In this document: positions 28,551 to 39,141 of the stretch, piece by piece
How positions within the stretch are numbered: the first letter of the stretch is position 1
How the letters are laid out: each line of letters begins with the position of its first letter
Source of the DNA: Diphasiastrum complanatum
Taxonomy: Eukaryota; Streptophyta; Lycopodiopsida; Lycopodiales; Lycopodiaceae
Direction of reading: 5' to 3'
Assembly: GCA_029204225.1 (NCBI GenBank)
Contig: CM055106.1
Location: 14,021,392 to 14,061,392, forward strand
Length of the DNA stretch: 40,001 nt
Position numbers and translations under genes: made by a program
The notes under the pieces: model-generated
Databases searched by the model: none
Told to the model about the DNA's origin: nothing
The model's input: the letters and a program-made list of their open reading frames with translations, nothing else

Positions 28551-30985
28551 GATGTCGGTCTTGGTAGAGGCATTTGGTCATAGGTAGAGTTGACATAGGG
28601 GGATGTGGCTACGCACCAGGGATCTGGTTCCTACAGATGGAGATGTCTGCATTGTGGTGGCGTCTTTACTGGTTCTCTTACCAGGGTCAGGGCCCACTTG
28701 CTACGGCTCACCAGGCCAAATGGGCGGGGAATGAGCATATCCATTTGCCCTCGCATATCAGATGCAGAGGTGGAGAGATTGATGGACACATACGGGCCCA
28801 ACGATACATCTCTCGAGTCATTGAGACCATCTCAGAGCGCTGTTCATGGGTCAATGGTAGGAGCATGGACTAGAGCAGGTTCAGGACATAGTGCAGGTGC
28901 AGGGCCTGGAGCAGATGCAAAGGCGGGGCCTAGTCACATGGGGGGGGGGGGGGGGGTTCCTAGAGCTACCATCACACATCTAGCCTCTCGTCTGGTTGTT
29001 CCTTAAGCAGCAGGTCCCTCTCGTCCAGCATCGTCATCAGCTGCTGATGCACCACCAAATCATGCCACAGGGGGGTGCAAAGATTCAGCAGACGATGCTC
29101 CACAGTCAGACACATCTTTAGTGCGCCCATCCGTTGTTTCTGGCGGGTGTTCTAGACCGAGAGACTTTTGTGCAACAGAGAGTGGGTAGGGCTAGGTAGC
29201 AGACCTTGGACCGAGGTGGGTGGCAGAGACAACATCATGCCCTGTGTACCCGACAGATTGGCCAACTTTTTTATGAGTGTGCATTCCTTTTGTTGTTGCT
29301 GACATTTGGATCTTTAGGGACACTTGCCTTCAGATCGCAGCAGCTGATTCCTCATGGAGGCCTATGAGGAGAGGGGCATTGCGCATGACCATGCTACAAT
29401 AAGAGGAGACCACCATCTCACGGGTTGAGCTCCATTCGCACAACGTGGTAGACGTAAGAATTTTTGCTACTCTTTATCATTGCATTTGTTTCACTCTGCA
29501 AAGTACCACATTGTTTGCAATGTGCATATGTCTAAAAAATGTTATTTTTTTGCAGCTACGGATACTCGATATTGAGCGATGGATGAACTGACACTCGTCG
29601 GCGATTTGTCGTCAATATCCTAGTATCTTGCCCGCTTGGCACAATCTTCCTACGAGAGGTGTGGATGATACTCGAGTTGGTGGAGCCATCACGACCGAGT
29701 TCATCTATGAGCCAGTCATCTTTGCAGTGCAGGAGATTGGGGTAGATCACGTTGTTCAAGTTGTCACAGACAACGCCACGAACTGCAGACAAATGGGAGA
29801 GCACCCGGGTATTGTGTGGACCCCGTATGCTGCACATTGCATCGACCTTTTCATTCATGACGTGGTTGCACTTCCATGGGTTCATGAGGTACAATTTTCG
29901 TCACTTTGTAAAGCCTTTTTCACTTGTCAATTGTTCTAGGCCCCTACCTCTTTCAGCTTCTAACGATTTTTTGTTTAATGTTTTTCTTGGAGCTCTTCTC
30001 TCAGGCCATGCGCGTGGTGAACTTCCTCACCAAGAAGAGGCATGTATTGGCATTGTTTCGTATTTTCTTGCGGCTGGACCTGAAGAAGCAAGTGCCTACT
30101 CGCTTTGCCTATTTTTTCCTGGTTCTTGAGCGACTATGCGTCTCACGAGATCATTTGCGGAGGATGGCATCCAGTGAGGCATTTGATGAGTTCAGGAATC
30201 ACACGACAAAGACTGTTTTTCCAGGCTATAGTCTTTGGAGACGACTTCTAGACACGGTCGGGTGAGTAGAGGTTCTTTGACCTGCCTTCTATGTGTTGTG
30301 CCTAGTAGATCGAGAGGGGTGCACTCTCAATCTCATATACGAGTTCATGGACCGCATCGGCGAGGTGCATGTCACCTGTGCAAGAAGGAGGAGCTCCTCC
30401 GTGTTTGGGAGACGAGGTGGGACTTCTTCCACAGACCCATCCATGCGGTAGCCCACATGCTGCACCCATTGTGGAGCTCTACTAGATGTCCTGGCAACAT
30501 GGAGCTCCACCAAGGATGGGTGAAGTACAATGAGCGTGTATGGCGCGACTCAAGTATTGTAATTATTCTTGCTAGTCTACTTGTTTATATTAGCATAGGC
30601 TTTGGTTTGTGGTCTGACACATGTTCTATTTCTTTTTGCCAACATGTCCGACTCTGAGGAACATAGAGCGAGATAAGTGCGAGCGAGGCTTGTATCTATT
30701 AGATCGAGAGCATTGTAAGCTGAGAGATGGCCAGTTGACGTCTGTGACATGGTGGAGCTTTCATGGCCGCAGTACGCCTGACCTTCAGCGATTGGCAGAG
30801 AGAGTCCTTGCACAAGATTGTTCGGCTTCCGCCTGTGAGCGGAACTGGAGCATATGGGCCAGCTATCACACGAAGAAGAGAAACAGACTCTCCATTGAGT
30901 AGTGCAGGTGGCTGGTGTTCGTGAACACCAACAGACGCATGCTGAGACGCACACGCACACTCACACGCACACAGGGTGACCACTT
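28551..30985 (+). pseudogene. BED / DUF659 / hAT-type transposase gene, probably spliced, broken
   Basis: In order: a BED-like zinc finger (28605 on: RWRCLHCGGVFTGSLTRVRA, then HLL...C); a Gly/Ala-rich linker holding a 17-G run; a DUF659 core (29640-29890: EIGVDHVVQVVTDNATNCRQ, CIDLFIHDVVALPWVHE) with a catalytic-type DNA motif; LKKQVPTRFAYFFLVLERLC (about 30080); TRWDFFHRPIHAVAHMLHPL (30415); and the hAT dimerisation tail SACERNWSIWASYHTKKRNR (about 30830). Likely introns are about 29453-29556 (GTAAG to TTTGCAG), about 29889-30011 and about 30555-30640. No clean start codon exists near the BED finger, and several frame changes remain. No terminal inverted repeats or target duplication were found, so an old domesticated gene is possible but not favoured. 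Confidence 0.7.
28940..28956. repeat. Run of 17 G
   Basis: A pure G homopolymer within the transposase linker. Its length sets the downstream reading frame, and it is prone to slippage and sequencing error. Confidence 0.9.
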
Positions 30986-31098
30986 GATCGAGGTGAGTTA
31001 GTTAGTGACTTACTTGGTATTGCTTGATGTACTTGTGTTTCAGAGATTCTTGTCTGACAAATGGATAAGTTTGCTCACCATGCCTATTTGTTTTTGCA

Positions 31099-31546
31099 GA
31101 TGATATCATCTACCTAAATGATGAGTATGACAAGATTGCTATTTACAAAGCTTATGCACAAAGATAGATCATATGCACTTAGATTGAATCCAAGTGATAA
31201 AAGATATGAGTTGAGCCTTGCATACCAAGACCTTGGGGATTGCTTAAGCCCATATAGATTTTTGAATAAGAGACACACTTTGGATTCATCACCTTCTTTG
31301 ATAGAGCCCTCAGGTTGTTCCATATAAATTTCTTCCTCAAGGTAACCATCAAGGAAGTCATTAGAAATATCAAGTTGGAACATCCTCTACTTGAAATAGT
31401 ATGCAATAGAAATGATAATTCTTATTGTGACTGTCTTGGCCATGGGTGCAAAGGTGTCTTCATATTCAAGACCATGGATTTGAGCATATCCTTTGGCACA
31501 CATGGTCTTGCTTTGAACTTGTTGATAGATCCATCATTGATGTACT
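31099..31546 (-). pseudogene. copia-2 reverse transcriptase, truncated at the catalytic loop
   Basis: The continuous piece (31383-31117) reads FQLDISNDFLDGYLEEEIYM, EQPEGSIKEGDESKVCLLFK and LYGLKQSPRSWYARLNSYLL. A TAG at 31114-31116 stands where the Tyr of YVDD is expected, and VDDII follows. Upstream (31546-31400) the RT N-terminal blocks are spread over two frames. The first catalytic Asp (LDIS) and the DD pair are present. Confidence 0.85.
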
Positions 31547-32233
31547 TCACTTGAAACACCCATTTACTTCCAAGAACATGCTTGTTGATAGGTGGATCCA
31601 CGAGCTCCCAAAAGTACTGTTGGAAATCAATGTCTCATACTCTTTTGACATGGCTTCAAACCACTCCTTTGATTGGAGTGCATCTTGGACATCTCTTGGC
31701 TCATCATGAGAGATGAAAAATGCATGATAAGAGGTGACATCCTCCACTTGCTTGCCTTTCTCCACATATGTGAGCCTCCTTGGTCCAGATCTCTCTACTT
31801 CCTTAATGCTTTCATCAATACATGCTAACTCATCATTGCATGCTTTAACCCTCAAAACAAAAGCATGAGTACTCTCTTCCTTCTTTTGCAAACTTTGAAA
31901 GATTTGCCTCCTAAGAGTAAGCACTCTTGATGTAGACTTGGATTCATGAAGCTTCTTCAAATCTTCCCAAGCCTCCAAAGATGATGTGCACTTACCAATC
32001 TCCTTGAGAAGTTCATTGGTAAAATTCATCTTAATCATGTGTAGACCTTTCTTTGCTCTCTTGTCATACCTCACTTGATCTTGAGGTGCTTGAGGCCTCT
32101 CCTCCACACCTGCAAAAATCTCCATCAACTCATTCATCTCCAATAAGGATTCCATCCTCACCTTCCAAGTAGAATAGTTGATTGAGGTAAGCTTATCATT
32201 GCTCTCCAGCATAAAGCCTCCACTTGTAGCCAT
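31547..32233 (-). pseudogene. copia-2 gag fused to pre-RT region
   Basis: An open frame of 228 codons starting with ATG. Residues 1-140 are a UBN2-type copia gag (SINYSTWKVRMESLLEMNEL, LLKEIGKCTSSLEAWEDLKK, LTLRRQIFQSLQKKEESTHA). After CNDELACIDESIKE the frame passes directly to the region upstream of RT (DEPRDVQDALQSKEWFEAMS, KEYETLISNST). The deletion of zinc knuckle, protease and integrase is in frame. A shift at about 31620 then ends it. Confidence 0.8.
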
Positions 32234-32822
32234 GTTGAAGTGACCTGATTTTCTCTTTCAACCTGTTCCAATGCACAAAGCACTCTCTTGAATGTCAACA
32301 AATGAACTCAAGAAGATATCACAAAGATATGGAACCTCTCAAATCTCTTCTAGCACTTCTAACTAGAAAATCAACACATAGAATAGTGAAATCTTGATCA
32401 ACCTATGATCTATCCTCAATATAATGATTCTTGCCACTTCCTAAGATTGAAACACACTCAAATGAAGTTCAGTAACCTCACAAACTAGAGATCCGATCAA
32501 AATTAGGATTTTGACAAAATCACAAAAAATTGAATATCTCAAATTCTACATGCAATTTCTAGAAACTTGATATATCTTCTTGTAGACTCCAATGAGACTT
32601 TCATAATGCACCAAATATCATCTAAATCCAGTAAGCCAAGTGTAAAATTGGAATTGATCAAGTATATAACCCTATATTGAGTTTTGACCTACAAAAGATC
32701 AAATCTACACATGCAAAAATGCTGATTTTTGAGTAGAGATCAATCTAACATGCTCTAGCATTGGTAACTCCTCCAAATCCTTGCTAAAGATGGTTGATCC
32801 TTTCATAACCAAAAACACAATA

Positions 32823-32835
32823 GCTTTGATACCAT
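32823..32835 (-). promoter_or_regulatory. Primer-binding site of copia-2
   Basis: The minus strand reads TGGTATCAAAGCT directly after the LTR end CCTTCACA. It is one base off the initiator tRNA-Met complement. Confidence 0.8.
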
Positions 32836-33487
32836 GTGAAGGATTTCAGATCATTCAAGATCCAATCCATGTCCCTGATCTTTGGTTACAATAAGGAGCA
32901 AACCAACAATCTTGCCAATGTAGAAAAATCAGCATCTACATACAAAATGAGATGCAAACTCTAAGAGAACTTGATCAAACATGAACCAAAACATAAAATA
33001 TGTTTGTTGTCCGTACAATTACAGTATCCTACTATATTTTACACATGTGAAACCGAAAATAACAATAAATGAGCATTCTACACACAAAATTGCAAGATAA
33101 CACCAAGATAGTGCACCAATGAGTAGTAGAACCCAAAGAGAATCATGTATAATGATGAAATGAGAGATAGAAGAGAGAAGATGTGTCTCTCCACGAGTTA
33201 ATCGTTTTATAGAGTTTCCAAACCCTATTTGGCCACTTGGCTTTCTCTCCAAAATGTAAATCCTACTATTTTTGGGTCTAGATTCAATGTACCCAAAGTT
33301 CAAATTTGAATCTCTCTCAAACTCGACTACCAACTTTCCCACACTTTCAAAAAGTGTTTATTGAATGTATTTTAAACTAATATAACTTCAAAAAGTTTAT
33401 CTCTAAGTCTAAAATGAGTTTTGTCCTCTTATTGACAATTTACCAAAATGTGACTAAACTAGACTAAACTAGCTGAAATCTCTCACA
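32836..33487 (-). repeat. copia-2 5' LTR (652 bp)
   Basis: On the minus strand it starts TGTGAGAGATTTCAG and ends CTGAAATCCTTCACA next to the primer-binding site, with imperfect inverted ends. The 3' partner is absent, so no age can be inferred from LTR divergence. Confidence 0.75.
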
Positions 33488-33580
33488 GTGTATTCAGTAC
33501 TTAAGTCAGAATTTCAAACATTTCAGCAGGAACTAACATTCTTTCTTCCACCCTTTTGTAGTCTGGAACTCCAGTAGAGA

Positions 33581-34441
33581 ATGGATTACCTTTTTTTACC
33601 TAAACTTTTTGGCTACACAAAAGAACAATCGGAAAACCCTTGGACTTTTTCTAACCTAAATTCTCTTTGGGCCAAACTAACAATGTATAAAAAAGGAATC
33701 CTTGCCCTTGCCATTGTTTAGAACAAGTTCAATGTGCAAACTAACTATATCCATGTGATCGCAGGATCCTTGTATATATACATTTTAGAATACCTAAAAA
33801 CCTTTGAGAATAATATTTTTCCAACTCTGGATGAGTATCTGAATAAGCTAGAATCAATTAACATTTTTGATGTTAAGGAAGTTGTTTCTAACCTTAAACC
33901 AGTTCCTACCCAAGTTTCTCATCAGTTACTATTCCCTGATCTGTGGGAAATCTACACAGATTGGGAAGCTAACTATTCTCATTATTTGGAGGAAGTAAAA
34001 ACAAACAATATACTTCACTCCACTAATCCAATAACCAGATCATATTACACTTACAACCATGTAAATATTGCTTTTCTTATGTCATATGCCCTTTTATTTG
34101 TTCATCAACTGTATATTAAAGAAATTTTTTTCGAATATACATATACTACCCTTTCACTAACTGTCCCTTCTGCCGAGATGTCTGAAATCCTGACTGAGGA
34201 TAGTTGGTACATGCATCTTGTAAATAATACATTGATTGATAACCCACTCGCACCAATGGGCAATCAAAGAATGAGGGGTTATCCAAATTTGTCATTTCAA
34301 GAAGACTATAATCAGAAGAACAATTATTTCCTGGCTACAAAAGGAATGACATTGGAACAAGTGAATGAAGAGAACGAAGCTCGAGCTAAGGCCATTTTTC
34401 ACAGCAAGCCAGCCAGCAGATTGCGACAGAGAAGGATGTAA
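33581..34441 (+). pseudogene. Unrecognised ORF of about 286 codons with one internal TAG
   Basis: The frame starts at an ATG in good context (AGAATGG) with MDYLFLPKLFGYTKEQ. It has TAG at 33719-33721 (codon 47) and is then open to 34441. Seen: Trp- and Tyr-rich N-terminus (NPWTFSNLNSLWAKLTMYKK), a hydrophobic stretch around VNIAFLMSYALLFVHQLY that could be a membrane or buried helix, and a basic end (KPASRLRQRRM). I recognise no family. It lies between the copia-2 LTR and a purine tract followed by an LTR-like block, so a gag-like or accessory protein of a retroelement, or of an endogenous pararetrovirus, is the best guess. The 33734 GTG is probably not the true start. Confidence 0.5.
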
Positions 34442-34470
34442 ATAAGTTGTTTGCGAGCCACTGCACAGCT

Positions 34471-34483
34471 AAGGAAGAGGATA
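34471..34483 (+). promoter_or_regulatory. Possible polypurine tract
   Basis: AAGGAAGAGGATA directly precedes a TGTGGAGCC that could start an LTR. It lies 30 bases after the unrecognised ORF. Confidence 0.4.
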
Positions 34484-34948
34484 TGTGGAGCCTCATGATC
34501 CCACATTGTTCAAGTTTTTGTTATATATTGTAAAAAAATTCAATTTTTATATGTAAATGTGCTATAGTGCCTAAATTTATGTAAAGGCCTATTTGCACTT
34601 TGTAAATTCACATTTAGGGTAGAAGTTGCAACGTTCCATAAGAGACGTAGTAGCGGATCACAACCGACATTTTGACGGTTTGTAAACGACATTAAGGTCG
34701 GTGATCGTTCCTATAAGGTCGATACTTCATGCCATTGTACTGACGCATTTCACACAGAGCTGAGTATCAATAGAGAGAGAAGAGCAAGTTTCTATAGCTT
34801 GAGCATTCTTTCCCTCTGCTATCTTTCACAATATTACTTCTTATCATTTGAGCAAATACACTCTGTATGATCTGTAATTGATTGCGATATTGTTCTGTTT
34901 GTGTCACACATATTTCCCACGTCTTATTGAATTTCAGTTACTCCAACA
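34484..34948 (+). repeat. LTR-like block (465 bp), or pararetroviral-type promoter region
   Basis: It begins TGTGGAGCC and ends CTCCAACA, so it has TG...CA ends with a short imperfect inverted match (GGAG/CTCC). Inside are TGACG motifs (about 34672 and 34740), a CCTATAAGG TATA-like box (about 34709) and a downstream AGAGAGAAGAGC leader-like stretch. No second copy exists in the window, so the LTR call is unproven. Confidence 0.35.
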
Positions 34949-35640
34949 CGGATTTTCAGGCGACACCAGCAAGCAAAAATTTTGACTAATGTGTGTAGGG
35001 AATTAGCCGAAGCTGTTAAGCATAACTTTTAGCAGAACTTCCTTCAATTTTGAATAAGCTATGAGTTCAGGTAATGAGATTGTTTGCTGCTCTGTTCTGT
35101 TTGCTTCCTGTGATAAGAACTAATTCTCTGTGTTTGCTTAAGAAGAATCTTTAGTCAATGTGATTTTGTCTGATGAATCTATTTGCTAGTTGTTGTCTGA
35201 TCAGATCGCTTATCTGATACCTGAAGAGCCTGAAAGATAAAGTAATCTTTACAACCTTAGATCTTAACCAAATCGTTTCATCGTTGGTGTTCCTGGATGC
35301 CAATTTACTCGAATATCTTTGGATAACCAGATATGTCGCTGTAGTATTCATCGTAAATATTGCACAACCAAATCTGTTCACCATTATACATACATTTATC
35401 ATGCAAAAGATGAGATTATTCTCTCTCCTGGGGAACGATCAAACCTTTTATACTACTTAATTCATCGATTTTGTGAAAATCTATAACGACTAGGCCACCA
35501 CATCCCTGTCGACGGCGCCACCGCAGGAAGTGTAGATATAGTCAGTGAGTAGCCCTTCCGCATGTTAAAGAGGTTTAGATCACTAGATAAGTACCTAACT
35601 ATGTCAAGATGCTAATTTTAGATGCTTCCTACTCTTTTTC
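34949..35640. other. Anonymous sequence
   Basis: No coding similarity recognised. It may be flank or part of the LTR-like element to the left. Confidence 0.35.
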
Positions 35641-36346
35641 CTAACACTACCACTCTTTAACACTATCCTTCCCTGCACTAACCATTCACACATCGTGATT
35701 TTAGAGTGAAGGCGAGAGAGACGAAGAGAAGAGAGGGAGATTGATAAATAGAAGTAGAACAAGAGGGAGAGAAAGAGAGTGAGAGGGGAGGTTAGCTCAT
35801 TTGCTCATTGTGCATGCTAATGGAGAAACATTAATAAATGAAACCAAAAACATGTAAGCTAGAAAGCAAAAGCAAGACACAAAAGAGCATTAGCAAGTAT
35901 TGAATAGCAAATGAGGATGCTTCTTTCCAAAATGGTAGAGTTTTCTCCTTCTCATTAAGCATGAAAATATGATACAAATGGTGCCTGTTTATAGAGGAAG
36001 TCTCTTGCCCCTTTCTCCTATTGGCTATTCCAAAGAAGGTGGGATTGAAATCCACACCCTTCAACAAAAACCCAAACTAATCAATGGTGGAGAGAGAAAC
36101 ACACTTCACCTACCACCAATTGACTTTGAAAAGTTAATCAAACTTAGAAACTTAAGTTTAAGCTTAACTTTGGCCTTCTACTATTATTTTTAATTACATG
36201 GCCCAAAGTCAAGTTTATGCCAAAATTATTTATTTACAAGTGCTCATTGGGCCATGGGCTTATACACGCAGGATGCCACAACCCTCGCAACTATTTCTAT
36301 TTTTCCGACTTTATCTATTTACAATATGTTGGGAATACCCCCAACA
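35641..36346 (-). repeat. LTR-like segment, possibly a solo LTR
   Basis: The minus strand starts TGTTGGGGGTATTCCCAACA, a short palindrome typical of copia LTR ends. It has TATAAACAGGCACC about 360 bases on, then a long pyrimidine-rich stretch (35690-35800) resembling an R/U5 leader. The right end, any partner LTR and target duplications were not found. The left limit is arbitrary. Confidence 0.35.
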
Positions 36347-36775
36347 ATAGCTTGATAGATACAAAATCTGGAATCATCACTATATTAGGAGCTCATGGTA
36401 GTGAGAAAAACATTGCTCACAAATTATTTACATACAAATTTTATTGCATGGAAAGAAATAGGTTTTTGTCGGCAACAATTGGAGTTGCAACAACATGACT
36501 TAGAAAAAATGCTATTATTGTGCACAATCTATTTTCCATTCCCATTTAACCTTTATGTCCAAAACTTAAGCCTTGCTAACATTTGTTAGATTGATACATG
36601 ATGCACAACACTGTGCAATTGGTTCTGTGTCAAATCAATCAAGTGAAAAACAATCCCTAAATTAATCCTTTCAAAAATCTCATGCTACTTCTAGTTGAAG
36701 GCTGTGCACAATTACCTTCAATATGTTGACATAGACAAAAATCACTTTGTTGACCTTGCCATATATGATAGTTGT

Positions 36776-36870
36776 TTGGATTCAAACCATGTATGAACAC
36801 CTGATGTATGAAGGCAAGTACGTTTGAATTCAAGCCATGTATGAACACTTGATGTATGAAGGCAAGTACG
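36776..36870. repeat. Tandem duplication, two units of 47 bp
   Basis: Two near-identical units centred on CCATGTATGAACAC and TGATGTATGAAGGCAAGTACG, with a period of about 48 bases. The four or so differences show it is not brand new. Confidence 0.85.
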
Positions 36871-36975
36871 TAAACACTAGCGTATCTTGTTAAATATCTA
36901 CTGGATTAGACTACTGACATTTTTGTAACCAAATATAATCACTACTTCCTAGTATGTGACAACTTCCTATGCTGA

Positions 36976-37140
36976 TTACCTACTAGTTATGAATATTGGC
37001 AAAAGTTTAATAAGCATATGGTTGTGGGTGATTATTAACAAGGTATGAATACAAGTTTATTACCTACCGGTTATGAATATTGGCAAAAGTTTAATAAGCA
37101 TGGTTGTGGGAGATTATTAACACGGTATGAATACAAGTTT
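36976..37140. repeat. Tandem duplication, two units of 81-84 bp
   Basis: Both units start TTACCTAC and contain TTATGAATATTGGCAAAAG and GGTATGAATACAAGTTT. They differ by a 3-base gap and a few substitutions. Confidence 0.9.
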
Positions 37141-38059
37141 TAGCAAACACCATGTGCTCTGTTTTCAATGATATTTGTCTAAGGAAAATGTACCCACCAA
37201 TTTTGATTATTAATATTTATTATTCATAATCATACTTTATGTTTTATCCTCTCAACACCATTAATTACCCATACTAGGTATGATTTTGTTTTTTTATATT
37301 GCAACATATTTGAAAGCACTTGCTTTCATTATATACAATATGTACATCATAGATTGGAACATGGGGTTCCCAAGTATCACCACTACACTCCTACGTAGGC
37401 TCGAGCATGCACCTTTGAGGAAAACCTGTTCCAACTTGGCCACTTCAAGGAATGTAACCTTGTAGGCATGGTTTTAGATGGCTAATATAAATGAGACCAA
37501 CCTACATAGATATTATATGTTAATTCATGAATGCCCTCAATGGAGCCCTACATTCACCTATTGCTAATGGTATTGCAAAGTGAGAGCTTACCTTGTAGTG
37601 AATTGTGAATGCATAGCATGGGGACTCCCTTATCCAAGGGGTGGATGCTTGGGAGCTGTCAATTGTCAATGTTAGGCTTGGGAGCTCTCAATGTGAGGGC
37701 TTGCCCAAGAGTGATGGTTGCTTGAGAGTTGCAATCACCGGCTCCCAGCCCCCATCACTCTTGGATAAGGGCACCGGGCCCTTGACTATATGCTCTCCCA
37801 TTGCAATTAGCTGTGCAACTACCTCCCTCGAGCCGAGCTGAACTTCAAAGGCATGAGCTGCCAAAACCAGGAAACAAGTGGTATGACAACAAGAAATGCT
37901 AAAAAACTTGGAAGAGCATCATACCTACTTTAAGTGATATGGACAAGGAGAGGCCAAGGTCGTGGAAATGGGCCCCATTTCTTTGAAACCTCTCAATGCC
38001 AAGGTCCAACCCAGCCAAAAGAGCAGGCAGGTGACCCCCTCCTCATTAGGATCTCACTC
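37141..38059. other. Anonymous sequence upstream of the LEA_2 gene
   Basis: No gene recognised. An inverted pair CCAAGAGTGATGG (about 37707) and CCATCACTCTTGG (about 37752) could form a hairpin. Repeats of CTTGGGAGCT occur around 37650-37690. Confidence 0.4.
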
Positions 38060-38180
38060 ACAGTGACCAAAAAATAAGAGTATTTACGTTATGGTATAAT
38101 GCACAGACACGTGTCCACTCCCAGAGGTCTCGCAGAAGAGGCGAAGAGAGAGAGAGAGGAGAGAGAGAGAGCTTCTGCTC
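38060..38180 (+). promoter_or_regulatory. Promoter region of the LEA_2/NHL gene
   Basis: It contains GGTATAATGC (about 38092), a possible TATA element, and GACACGTGTCC (38107-38117), a G-box/ABRE-type site bound by bZIP factors in plants. A GA-rich stretch (38138-38171) follows, common in plant 5' UTRs. NHL genes are often stress-responsive, which would fit an ABRE. The start of transcription is inferred, not visible. Confidence 0.5.
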
Positions 38181-38209
38181 GATCGGCTTTCTTTGTCTTG
38201 TTTTGGGCG

Positions 38210-38287
38210 ATGGCGATGGTGGTGTGCAGGCAGCTACTGGGCAGGCGCAGCTGCAGGAAATCGCGTCGCAAGAGCCAAAATTATTGA
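38210..38287 (+). CDS. Upstream ORF in the leader (25 codons)
   Basis: From ATGGCGATGG it encodes MAMVVCRQLLGRRSCRKSRR plus five residues. It lies in the proposed first, non-coding exon and could lower translation of the main frame. It is basic and of unknown role, and could be chance. Confidence 0.3.
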   Translation: MAMVVCRQLLGRRSCRKSRRKSQNY

Positions 38288-38317
38288 CCGTTTGGAGGAA
38301 GATGCACATTGCATGCT

Positions 38318-39113
38318 GTAAGTTGAGCTCATTTTCTGTCATGCCTCTTAAGCGGCTTCTATCAGCGGCTTTTGTGTGTCTGATGCTAATAAATGCGCAG
38401 GATTTTGGTTGTTGCAGCTTCTCAGTTTTCTCTCTTGGTTTAGATGAAAACGGTGAGGTGTAGAGGTTTCATTTCAAACCTCTCCTGAGTCCTTTGAATG
38501 CTACAGGGCTCATAGGTCATAGCTTCACGTTTTGTGAGATGAGGAGCCAGTAGTTGTATTGATGAGTAACGTCTGTTGAGTTATTTTATTGCCTTCAGTT
38601 AAGTTCAGAGAAACGCTTTGATGCTGCTGGTAAATCTGTTGCTGCGTAGTTTGAGAGCCATCAGTTCCTCTTTAGAATATTTCTTTTTCTTGGAATATAT
38701 TTCTTGACATCGAGTAGCAGAAGCTGGATTTCATGCATCACAGTCTCTTGAGAGAAACATTCATAACGGTTTGAGTAATGTGTTACTTCATGATTTTGAT
38801 AATCCAGCAAGTCCTCTCGAAAATAGTTCTTATTTCATTGAAATCAGTTGTTTCTTAGAATAGATTTAATGATATTATGAAATCGTGCTTGATTCCGTCT
38901 AGATTTGCAAAAATTTATAACTGGAGTCCGGACGGAACAACGGAAAAATCACAGTGCATTTTTGCTTATTCATTAGCTTTATGAAGATTTTTGCTGAGAA
39001 GGATTGCAATTTGCCATCATAAGCGGCTGCGTTTCCCTGCTCAAATTATCGCGATAGTAAAGGCACGCAGAAACAGTCAGTTGGGTGGTCTTTCTTTTAG
39101 CTTTTCACTGCAG
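38318..39113 (+). other. Predicted 5' UTR intron of the LEA_2/NHL gene
   Basis: Donor GCT|GTAAGT at 38318 and acceptor TTTTCACTGCAG ending at 39113 enclose T-rich sequence. Splicing places the main ATG 28 bases into exon 2. It is a prediction from signals only. Confidence 0.45.
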
Positions 39114-39141
39114 CTTTTGTCAAGGCTTCCGAGGAGAAGAG

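Larger units (their letters stand above)
31100..33487 (-). mobile_element. Second copia-type element (copia-2), deleted and truncated
   Basis: Minus-strand order: 5' LTR (33487-32836), primer-binding site, leader, gag (32233 on) joined in frame to the pre-RT region, and RT up to the YVDD loop at about 31100. Zinc knuckle, protease and integrase are missing by internal deletion. Everything after the RT loop, including the 3' LTR, is missing where it meets the hAT-like gene. It is a different family from copia-1 by LTR and gag. Confidence 0.85.

Noticed and set aside
33734-34441. Start of the unknown protein at the GTG at 33734
   Set aside because: The frame is open upstream as far as an ATG in good context at 33581, interrupted only by one TAG, so the GTG start is an artefact of that stop.
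36776-37140. CRISPR-like array
   Set aside because: Only two copies of each unit, adjacent and without spacers, in a plant genome.
38203-38463. 86-codon plus-strand frame as N-terminus of the LEA_2 protein
   Set aside because: It starts at TTG, runs across the predicted donor site, and splicing at 38318/39113 would not join it in frame to the LEA_2 reading frame.
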